Assembly (NCBI GenBank): GCA_946477805.1
Contig: CAMKZP010000038.1
Location: 1 to 13,375, forward strand
Reading direction: 5' to 3'
DNA: 13,375 nt
Source of the DNA: an uncultured Enterobacter sp.
GTDB taxonomy: Bacteria > Pseudomonadota > Gammaproteobacteria > Enterobacterales > Enterobacteriaceae
In this document: positions 1 through 7,030 of the stretch, piece by piece
How positions within the stretch are numbered: position 1 is the stretch's first letter
How the letters are laid out: each line of letters begins with the position of its first letter
Program-made: the position numbers and the translations under genes
Notes under the pieces: model-generated
Seen by the model: only the letters and a program-made list of their open reading frames with translations
The model's database searches: none
What the model was told of the DNA's origin: nothing

Positions 1-36
1 TAGTCGTCGGCAGCGTCAGATGTGTATAAGAGACAG
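1..36 (+). other. Illumina Nextera (Tn5) adapter, non-genomic
   Basis: Bases 4-36 match the 33-base Nextera read-1 adapter. Its first half is TCGTCGGCAGCGTC, and bases 18-36 are the 19-base Tn5 mosaic end AGATGTGTATAAGAGACAG. Bases 1-3 (TAG) could be the tail of an i5 index. MurG-like coding sequence resumes at base 37 in a frame continuous with the rest of murG, so the adapter was joined to a genomic fragment end during library preparation and kept in the contig. It should be trimmed. The identification rests on remembered adapter sequence and is essentially exact. Confidence 0.98.
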
Positions 37-552
37 GTCCGGCAGCGGCAGCGCCAGCACATCAACGCGCACCGGGTTTCCGACAACGTCCGCTTTCGGG
101 AACGCGCCGGGGAAAGCCTGCATAACTTTGGTGGCGATTTTCGCCAGCCATTTGTTCGTCAGACCTGCAATTCCGTTCTGCTCGTGCAGCACCACGGGAA
201 TGCCCAGCGACCACGCCGCCAGCCCGCCGGGGCCAGAAACATACCCGCCCATCCCCAGCACCACATCAGGCTTAAACTGCTTCATGATGGTGCGCGCCTG
301 ACGCCAGGCGTTAAAAATACGCACCGGTGCCAGCAGCATTGCTTTGAGGCCTTTGCCCCGCAGGCCGGAAATACGAATAAAGTCGATCTCGATACCGTGC
401 TTCGGTACCAGGTCGGCCTCCATGCGGTCTGCGGTTCCCAGCCAGCGTACCTGCCAGCCCTGATCCATTAAATGGTGCGCAACCGCCAGCCCCGGGAACA
501 CGTGTCCGCCGGTACCGCCTGCCATCACCATTAACCGCTTCGGTTGATTCAT
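37..552 (-). CDS. murG: MurG, lipid II synthase (GlcNAc transferase), 5' part only
   Basis: MurG transfers GlcNAc from UDP-GlcNAc to lipid I on the cytoplasmic membrane face, making lipid II. Only 172 genuine codons remain of about 355. The N-terminal glycine loop AGGTGGH (residues 11-17) and the second glycine-rich loop GMGGYVSGPGG (about 100-110) are present, as is HEQNGIAG (about 123-130). The C-terminal UDP-GlcNAc-binding domain is missing. Reading past base 37 adds LSLIHI and a stop that come purely from adapter, so the truncation is technical. The ATG overlaps the ftsW stop as ATGA and has GAGG six bases upstream. The N-terminus MNQPKRLMV differs from the E. coli start MSGQGKRLMV that I recall, but everything after it aligns closely. 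Confidence 0.97.
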
Positions 553-1793
553 CGTGAACCTCGTGTAAACGCCTGCGCTTTCTCCAGACGCGTCTCATAA
601 TCTATACGTAACAAAAACATGATGGCCGTCGACATAATCAGCAGACTCGACCCACCATAGCTTATCAGCGGCAACGTCAGGCCCTTGGTCGGCAGCATGC
701 CCGCTGCGGCCCCAACGTTGACCAATGCCTGGAAGCTAAACCAGATACCAATTGAGCAGGCCAGAAAACCTGAGAAGCGGTGATCGATTTCCAGCGCTTT
801 TCGGCCAATCGACATGGCGCGGAAAGCGACGAAGAATACCATTAATAGTGCCAATACCACACCGATATAACCCAGTTCTTCCCCAATAATGGAGAAGATG
901 AAGTCGGTATGCGCCTCGGGCAAATACTCCAGTTTTTGCACCGAGTTGCCCAGGCCCTGCCCCCAGACCTCACCGCGCCCAAACGCCATCAGCGACTGCG
1001 TCAGCTGATAACCGCTGCCGAACGGGTCTTCCCAGGGGTTCCAGAAAGAGGTCACACGGCGGATACGATAAGGTTCTGCGAGGATCAGCAGCACAACCGC
1101 TGAAATCCCCATTCCGATAATGGCGATGAACTGCCACAGCTTGGCGCCCGCCAGGAACAGCATCGCCAGCGTGGTCACAAAGAGTACGACTACGGTACCG
1201 AGGTCAGGCTGCGCCAGCAAGAGCACGGCGAGAACCAGGATTACTCCCATGGGTTTTAAAAAGCCGCGAAGGTTGTTTCGTACTTCATCTACCTTACGTA
1301 CCAGGTAGTTCGCCAGATAGCAGAACAGGGAGAGCTTGGTAAACTCGGCTGGCTGAATACGCAGCGGGCCGAAGGCGATCCAGCGCGATGCCCCGTTAAC
1401 GGAGCTACCCACCACCAGTACAATCAGCAGCATGACGATCGACGCGATCAGCATCGCCGTACTGTGGCGCTGCCAGAACGCCATCGGCAGGCGCAAGGTG
1501 ATAAGCGCGAGGCAAAACGCCAGGATGATGTACAGCCCGTCACGCTTGGCAAACAGGAAAGGGTCGTTAGCGAGACGCTGGCCGACGGGCATCGACGCTG
1601 AGGTCACCATGATAAAACCGATCGCCGCCAGCCCCAGCGTAAGCCAGAGAAGCATGCGGTCGTACATGATCAGGCTATCGGAATCTTTATCCCGGGAAGC
1701 CATCACCCAGCCTTTCAGCGCCGCAAACAGCCACACCAGAATTCCAAATCCTGGCAGGCGCGGCATTTTCAGGCGAGGGAGAGATAAACGCAT
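549..1793 (-). CDS. ftsW: FtsW, septal peptidoglycan glycosyltransferase (SEDS family)
   Basis: FtsW is a multi-pass inner-membrane SEDS protein that polymerises lipid II into glycan strands at the septum, paired with FtsI. At 414 residues it has the E. coli length. After a cytoplasmic N-terminal tail (about 1-45) come roughly ten hydrophobic segments. The SEDS signatures visible are SASMP (about 65-69), RIQPAE (145-150), AQPDLGT (194-200) and the large extracytoplasmic loop ending in LPEAHTDFIF. That loop holds the catalytic Asp at residue 297. GLTLPLISYGGSS lies near the C-terminus. The ATG shares one base with the murD stop (TGATG), and AAGGAG sits eight bases upstream, a strong ribosome binding site inside the murD end. 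Its stop overlaps the murG start. Confidence 0.98.
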   Translation of the reverse strand: MRLSLPRLKMPRLPGFGILVWLFAALKGWVMASRDKDSDSLIMYDRMLLWLTLGLAAIGFIMVTSASMPVGQRLANDPFLFAKRDGLYIILAFCLALITLRLPMAFWQRHSTAMLIASIVMLLIVLVVGSSVNGASRWIAFGPLRIQPAEFTKLSLFCYLANYLVRKVDEVRNNLRGFLKPMGVILVLAVLLLAQPDLGTVVVLFVTTLAMLFLAGAKLWQFIAIIGMGISAVVLLILAEPYRIRRVTSFWNPWEDPFGSGYQLTQSLMAFGRGEVWGQGLGNSVQKLEYLPEAHTDFIFSIIGEELGYIGVVLALLMVFFVAFRAMSIGRKALEIDHRFSGFLACSIGIWFSFQALVNVGAAAGMLPTKGLTLPLISYGGSSLLIMSTAIMFLLRIDYETRLEKAQAFTRGSR

Positions 1794-3109
1794 CAGCCTA
1801 ACTCCTTCGCCAGGCGGGTAAAGACATCACCACGCTGTTCGAAATTCTTGAACTGATCGAGGCTGGCGCATGCCGGTGAGAGCAGCACCATATCGCCCGG
1901 CTTCACGAGCGGAGCAATCAGGCGCATCGCCTGCTCCAGGGTGTCGGTTTGCTCGGCAATCTCAGGGCGTAACGCCGCGAGTTCGCCACCGTCGCGGCCA
2001 AAGCAGTACAGGCGGACGTTATCCCCGGCGAGATACTGCTTCAGCGAGGAGAAATCAGCCGATTTCCCGTCACCGCCCAGCAGCAGATGCAGCGTGCCCT
2101 CAACGTGCAGGCCGTTCAGTGCCGCCTCGGTGCTTCCGACGTTGGTGGCTTTGGAGTCGTTTATCCAGCGCACGCCGTTGTGCTCCAGCGCCAGCTGGAA
2201 ACGGTGCGCCAGGCCGGTATAGGTCGTCAGCGCTTTCAAACTTGAAGAGCGCGGCAGGCCAACGGCATCCGCCAGCGCCAGCGCCGCCAGGGCGTTAGTG
2301 TAGTTATGCTGGCCGGAAAGCTTCATCTCTTTCACGTTCAACACTTTCTCGCCCTTCACGCGCAGCCAGGTTTCGCCCAATTGACGATTCAGGTGGTAAT
2401 CGCCCATGGTGATACCAAAGCTGATGCAGCGCTCGTCGGCGCCGCGCACCGGCATGGTCAGCGCGTCGTCGGCGTTCACTACGCAGACGTTGGCATTTTC
2501 GTAGATACGCAGCTTGGCCGCGCGGTACTGCTGCAGGCCAAACGGATAGCGGTCCATGTGATCTTCAGTCACGTTCAGGATCGTCGCGGCGGCGGCATGC
2601 AGGCTGGAGGTTGTTTCCAGCTGGAAGCTGGAGAGTTCCAGCACATACAGCTCACAGCCTTTATCCAGCAGCATCAGCGCAGGCAGGCCAATATTGCCGC
2701 CCACGCCCACGTTCATACCTGCGGCTTTCGCCATCTCGCCGACCAGCGTAGTGACGGTACTTTTACCGTTTGAACCGGTAATGGCGATAACCGGCGCCTG
2801 CGCTTCACGGCAGAACAGCTCGATATCGCCGACAATCTCCACGCCCGCATCGGACGCGGCGCTGAGTGACGGGTGCGCCAGCGCCATGCCCGGGCTGGCA
2901 ACAATCAGATCGGCTGCCAGCAGCCAGTCATCATTCAGACCACCAAGGTGGCGTTCAACCTGCTCCGGCAGCGTGTCCAGACCCGGCGGAGAGACACGCG
3001 TGTCCATGACGCGAGGCGTTACGCCACGCGCAAGGAAAAAGTCCACGCAGGAAAGACCGGTCAGGCCCAACCCGATGATAACGACTTTTTTACCCTGGTA
3101 ATCTGCCAT
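1793..3109 (-). CDS. murD: MurD, UDP-MurNAc-L-Ala:D-Glu ligase
   Basis: This cytoplasmic Mur ligase adds D-glutamate to UDP-MurNAc-L-alanine using ATP. It has 438 residues, as in E. coli. The N-terminal UDP-binding Rossmann domain starts with VVIIGLGLTGLS (about 9-20). The ATP-binding P-loop is TGSNGKST at residues 111-118. The central domain has LELSSFQLE, NVTEDHMDRY and the QYRAAKLRIY segment carrying the lysine that is carbamylated in this family. C-terminal ligase motifs are NDSKATN and LLLGGDGK. The start is two bases after the mraY stop, with AAGG ten bases upstream. The stop overlaps the ftsW ATG by one base, which suggests translational coupling. No frameshift or missing motif was seen. 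Confidence 0.98.
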   Translation of the reverse strand: MADYQGKKVVIIGLGLTGLSCVDFFLARGVTPRVMDTRVSPPGLDTLPEQVERHLGGLNDDWLLAADLIVASPGMALAHPSLSAASDAGVEIVGDIELFCREAQAPVIAITGSNGKSTVTTLVGEMAKAAGMNVGVGGNIGLPALMLLDKGCELYVLELSSFQLETTSSLHAAAATILNVTEDHMDRYPFGLQQYRAAKLRIYENANVCVVNADDALTMPVRGADERCISFGITMGDYHLNRQLGETWLRVKGEKVLNVKEMKLSGQHNYTNALAALALADAVGLPRSSSLKALTTYTGLAHRFQLALEHNGVRWINDSKATNVGSTEAALNGLHVEGTLHLLLGGDGKSADFSSLKQYLAGDNVRLYCFGRDGGELAALRPEIAEQTDTLEQAMRLIAPLVKPGDMVLLSPACASLDQFKNFEQRGDVFTRLAKELG

Positions 3110-3111
3110 GA

Positions 3112-4194
3112 TTAACGTACCTTCAGCGTTGCCAGGCCAATCAGCACCAGCATCAGCGAAATAATCCAGAAGCGCACGATGACGCGCGGCTCCGGCCAGC
3201 CTTTCAGTTCATAGTGGTGGTGAATCGGTGCCATACGGAAGATGCGCTGACCGCGCAGCTTGAAGGAGCCGACCTGCAAAATGACCGACAGGGTTTCCAC
3301 CACAAATACGCCGCCCATGATCACCAGCAGGAACTCCTGGCGCAGCAGCACGGCAATAATGCCCAGCGCGCCGCCCAAAGCCAGAGAGCCGACGTCACCC
3401 ATAAAGACCTGGGCCGGATAGGTGTTGAACCACAGGAAGCCCAGGCCGGCCCCGACAATCGCCGTACAGACGATCACCAGCTCACCCGCATGACGCAGGT
3501 ACGGAATATGCAGGTAATTCGCAAAGTTCATGTTCCCGGTCGCCCACGCGACCAGCGCAAAACCGCCCGCGACAAAGACGGTTGGCATAATGGCCAGGCC
3601 ATCCAGACCATCGGTCAGGTTGACGGCGTTACCGGTGCCGACAATCACAAAGTACGCCAGCAGGATATAGAACAGCCCCAGCTGCGGCATCACATCTTTA
3701 AAGAACGGCACCACCAGCTCGGTGGCCGGCGTGTCTTTCCCCGCCAGATACAGGGCAAAGGCCACACCCAGCGCAATCACCGACATCCAGAAATACTTCC
3801 AGCGGGCAATCAGGCCTTTGGTGTCTTTGCGCACGACTTTGCGGTAGTCATCCACAAAACCGATGATTCCGTAGCCAATCAGCACGGTCAGCACGCACCA
3901 GACGTAAGGGTTGGACGGATAAGCCCACAGCAGCACGGAAACGACGATGGCGGTAAGGATCATAATCCCGCCCATCGTTGGCGTGCCGCGCTTGCTGAAG
4001 TGCGATTCCGGACCGTCGTTACGCACGACCTGGCCGAAAGAGAGTTTTTGCAGACGGGCAATCATGCGCGGGCCCATCCACAAAGAGATGAACAGCGCAG
4101 TCAGCAGGCTGACGATGGCGCGAAACGTCAGATAGGAAAAGACGTTAAAGCCTGAGTAATATTTGACCAAATGTTCGGCCAGCCAAACTAACAT
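3112..4194 (-). CDS. mraY: MraY, phospho-MurNAc-pentapeptide translocase
   Basis: MraY is an integral membrane enzyme that transfers phospho-MurNAc-pentapeptide from UDP to undecaprenyl phosphate, giving lipid I. Its 360 residues equal the E. coli length, with about ten transmembrane segments. Catalytic and Mg-binding residues are visible: the Asp pair 115-116 in FVDDYRK, NLTDGLDGLA (about 192-201), and Asp267 in FMGDVGS. The HHH cluster at 325-327 is followed by YELKGWPEPRV near the C-terminus. Its ATG lies inside the end of murF and overlaps it by seven bases (ATGTTAG); AGGAG is eight bases upstream. murD begins two bases downstream. A long reading frame on the opposite strand here is only a shadow of MraY codon use. 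Confidence 0.98.
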   Translation of the reverse strand: MLVWLAEHLVKYYSGFNVFSYLTFRAIVSLLTALFISLWMGPRMIARLQKLSFGQVVRNDGPESHFSKRGTPTMGGIMILTAIVVSVLLWAYPSNPYVWCVLTVLIGYGIIGFVDDYRKVVRKDTKGLIARWKYFWMSVIALGVAFALYLAGKDTPATELVVPFFKDVMPQLGLFYILLAYFVIVGTGNAVNLTDGLDGLAIMPTVFVAGGFALVAWATGNMNFANYLHIPYLRHAGELVIVCTAIVGAGLGFLWFNTYPAQVFMGDVGSLALGGALGIIAVLLRQEFLLVIMGGVFVVETLSVILQVGSFKLRGQRIFRMAPIHHHYELKGWPEPRVIVRFWIISLMLVLIGLATLKVR

Positions 4195-5546
4195 GTTCCG
4201 TTCTCCTGTAATGCGTGCACAACCTCTTCCATGGCGGCACTACGTGAACCTTTCACTAACACAGTCACAATTTGTTTTTCTGTCACCAACGCCTTGAGGC
4301 GCGCAATTAATTCGGCTTTGTTGGCAAAATGTTCGCCAACACCGCTGGCCTGGCTAATCGCCTGGCTCAGCGTTCCCGCGCTCAGCACGCGGTCCAGCCC
4401 CGCGGCTTTCGCCGCTTCGCCAACCTGGGTGTGGCAGGCTTCGCTTTCATCGCCCAGCTCTGCCATGTCGCCAACCACCATGATGCGGTAGCCCGGCATT
4501 TCAGACAGCACCTGCACCGCCGCCGTCATTGAACCCACGTTGGCGTTGTAAGAGTCATCCAGCAGCAGCTTGTTTTCCGCCAGCGGGATCGGGAACAGAC
4601 GCCCCGGTACGGCCTTCAGGTTCGCCAGCCCGGTTTTGATCGCCTCATGCGAGGCCCCTACCGCCATCGCCAGCGCCGCCGCCGCAAGGGCATTAGCGAT
4701 GTTATGACGGCCCGGCAGCGGCAGCAGCACATCCACGCCGCCCGTCGGGGTGTTGAGGGTGAACTCCGTGCCGTGCGACGTCACATGGATGTTGGTCGCG
4801 GTAAAATCACTGTTGGCCGCATTCGGCGAGAAGCGCCAGGTCTTGCGCGAACCAATGATGCTCTGCCAGTTCAGCCAGTCGTTGTTATCGGCATTCATGA
4901 TGGCGATACCGTCAGCCGGCAGGCCGGTGTAGATCTCGCCTTTGGCTTTCGCCACGCCTTCCAGCGACCCAAAACCTTCGAGATGCGCGGCGGCAAGGTT
5001 GTTCACCAGCGCCGCTTCCGGACGCGTCAGGCTCACGGTCCAGGCGATTTCACCCTGATGGTTTGCCCCGAGCTCAATCACGGCAAATTCATGTTCTGCG
5101 GTCAGACGGAGTAATGTCATCGGCACGCCGATGTCATTATTTAGGTTGCCCGCGGTATAAAGTGTGTTTCCGCACTGGCCGAGGATCGCTGCCGTCATCT
5201 CTTTTACGGACGTTTTACCGGATGAACCGGTCAGCGCCACGACGCGAGTCGGAACCTGCTGGCGTACCCATGCCGCCAGTTCACCGAATGCCAGACGGGT
5301 ATCGTTCACCACAATCTGCGGCAGATCGACGTCGAGATGACGGCTGACCAGCAGCGCGCCCGCGCCGTTCTCTTTGGCCTGCTGTGCAAAATCATGCGCG
5401 TCAAAACGCTCGCCTTTCAGCGCCACAAACAGACAGCCCGCCGTCACCTTGCGGGTATCGGTCGTTACGGCGTCAATCGTCAGATCCTGGCCGTGCAGTT
5501 CGCCCTGCAGGATGGCAGCGGCCTGGCCCAGCGTGAGGCTAATCAT
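4188..5546 (-). CDS. murF: MurF, D-Ala-D-Ala adding ligase
   Basis: MurF completes the cytoplasmic precursor by joining D-Ala-D-Ala to UDP-MurNAc-tripeptide with ATP. It has 452 residues, as in E. coli. The N-terminal UDP-substrate domain contains VTTDTRK and FVALKGERFDAHDF (about 27-53). The P-loop is TGSSGKT at 106-112. Middle-domain motifs include NNDIGVP, ELGANHQGEI and NNLAAAHLEGFGS. The C-terminal domain has LLLDDSYNANVGSM and VVGDMAELG, typical of MurF as opposed to the other Mur ligases. The ATG overlaps the murE stop as ATGA, with GGAG seven bases upstream, and the 3' end overlaps mraY. Nothing unusual was seen. Confidence 0.98.
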   Translation of the reverse strand: MISLTLGQAAAILQGELHGQDLTIDAVTTDTRKVTAGCLFVALKGERFDAHDFAQQAKENGAGALLVSRHLDVDLPQIVVNDTRLAFGELAAWVRQQVPTRVVALTGSSGKTSVKEMTAAILGQCGNTLYTAGNLNNDIGVPMTLLRLTAEHEFAVIELGANHQGEIAWTVSLTRPEAALVNNLAAAHLEGFGSLEGVAKAKGEIYTGLPADGIAIMNADNNDWLNWQSIIGSRKTWRFSPNAANSDFTATNIHVTSHGTEFTLNTPTGGVDVLLPLPGRHNIANALAAAALAMAVGASHEAIKTGLANLKAVPGRLFPIPLAENKLLLDDSYNANVGSMTAAVQVLSEMPGYRIMVVGDMAELGDESEACHTQVGEAAKAAGLDRVLSAGTLSQAISQASGVGEHFANKAELIARLKALVTEKQIVTVLVKGSRSAAMEEVVHALQENGTC

Positions 5547-7030
5547 GCCACTACTCCCAGCAGACGAGCTGCCGTTACGCGGTCGGAGTAGTCCAGACGG
5601 CGATTGCCAACAATCTGATAATCCTCATGGCCCTTGCCAGCCAGCAGAACCACGTCGTTCTCCCGGGCCTGCATGATGGCGCTGGTCACCGCTTCCGCGC
5701 GGCCTTCCACCACGCGCGCGCGGCCCGCGTCCAGCATACCAGCCAGAATATCGTTGATGATGGCGCGCGGCTCTTCGGTACGCGGGTTGTCATCGGTCAC
5801 CACCGGAATATCCGCGAACTGTTCGGCAATGGCGCCCATCAGCGGGCGTTTGCCCTTATCGCGATCGCCGCCGCAGCCAAACACGCACCAGAGCTTGCCG
5901 GCGCAGTGCAGACGCGCCGCTTCCAGCGCCTTTTCCAGCGCGTCCGGGGTGTGGGCATAATCGACGACCACGGTCGGTTTGCCTGGCGCGTTGAACACTT
6001 CCATGCGGCCACAAACCGGCTGCAGACGCTCAGCGGTGTTCAGCAGGTCGGCCATCGGATAGCCCAGCGCCAGCAGCGTCGCCAGCGCCAGCAGGAGATT
6101 GCTGACGTTGAATGCGCCCATCAGGCGGCTTTCAATCTCGCCCTCACCCCATGAAGAGGTAAAGCGGATCGTCGCGCCGCTGTCGTGATAAATCACCTCA
6201 ACCGCCTTCAGCCAGCGGCCGTGGCAGTTGGGGTTAATGTGATTTTCCATCGACACCGCCACCGCATCCGGCAGCTTCGCCAGCCAGCGGCGACCGACTT
6301 CATCATCGGCGTTGACGATCGCCTGCCCGTGATGATGTGTAGCGTAAAGCTGCCATTTCGCCGCTTCGTAGTGCTCCATATCACCATGATAATCAAGGTG
6401 ATCGCGGCTCAGGTTAGTAAATACGGAGGCTGCAAATTTCAGCGCCGCCACGCGGTGCTGTACCAACCCGTGGGAAGAGACTTCCATCGCGGCGAAGGTC
6501 GCCCCCTGCTCTGCGAGACCGGCCAGCACGTGCTGTACGTCAACCGCAGACCCGGTGGTGTTTTCCGTCGGGCTCACTTTGCCCAGCAGGCCGTTACCGA
6601 CGGTGCCCATCACCGCGCTGGTTTCACCCAGCAGCTGCGCCCACTGCGCCATCAGCTGCGTGGTGGTGGTTTTTCCGTTGGTACCCGTCACGCCAACCAG
6701 ACGCAGCTGGTCGGAAGGTTCATGGTAGAAACGCCCTGCCAGCGCGGAGAGACGCTCGTTCAGCTGGCTGAGATAAATAACCGGCACGCCGTGCATTTCA
6801 CGGATTTCACCGTCGGTTGCCTCATCTTTGGCCTCCGCAATAATGGCAGCAACACCTTGCGCAATCGCCTGCGGGATATAACGACGCCCGTCCGCCTGAT
6901 GACCCACCACTGCCACAAAGAGATCGCCGGAAGCAGCCACACGGCTGTCCAGCGTCATCTCCCGCAGCGCTCGCTCCGGTGCATTTGGCACCCACGGAGC
7001 GAGAAGGTCGCGCAAATTACGATCTGCCAC
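5543..7030 (-). CDS. murE: MurE, meso-diaminopimelate adding ligase
   Basis: MurE adds the third residue of the stem peptide to UDP-MurNAc-L-Ala-D-Glu. It has 495 residues. The P-loop is GTNGKT at 116-121. The SSHGLVQHR, NLSRDHLDYHG and EAAKW segments form the active-site region, with Lys225 (counting Met1) as the expected carbamylated lysine. DNPR at 414-417 is the family marker for meso-DAP specificity, so the organism makes DAP-type wall as expected for a Gram-negative. The start is GTG, chosen because it gives MADRNLRDLL as in E. coli and because GAGGG lies five bases upstream. It overlaps the ftsI end by 14 bases in a different frame (GTGGCAGATCGTAA contains the ftsI stop). Confidence 0.98.
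   Translation of the reverse strand: MADRNLRDLLAPWVPNAPERALREMTLDSRVAASGDLFVAVVGHQADGRRYIPQAIAQGVAAIIAEAKDEATDGEIREMHGVPVIYLSQLNERLSALAGRFYHEPSDQLRLVGVTGTNGKTTTTQLMAQWAQLLGETSAVMGTVGNGLLGKVSPTENTTGSAVDVQHVLAGLAEQGATFAAMEVSSHGLVQHRVAALKFAASVFTNLSRDHLDYHGDMEHYEAAKWQLYATHHHGQAIVNADDEVGRRWLAKLPDAVAVSMENHINPNCHGRWLKAVEVIYHDSGATIRFTSSWGEGEIESRLMGAFNVSNLLLALATLLALGYPMADLLNTAERLQPVCGRMEVFNAPGKPTVVVDYAHTPDALEKALEAARLHCAGKLWCVFGCGGDRDKGKRPLMGAIAEQFADIPVVTDDNPRTEEPRAIINDILAGMLDAGRARVVEGRAEAVTSAIMQARENDVVLLAGKGHEDYQIVGNRRLDYSDRVTAARLLGVVA

Noticed and set aside
22..471. Plus-strand ORFs beginning MYKRQ and MCIRDR near the window start
   Set aside because: Their starts lie in the adapter and their bodies are antisense to murG; they are artefacts.
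3214..4155. 313-codon open frame antisense to mraY
   Set aside because: It lies wholly over mraY; the product is low-complexity, rich in Q, H and R, and resembles no family I know. It is a codon-bias shadow.
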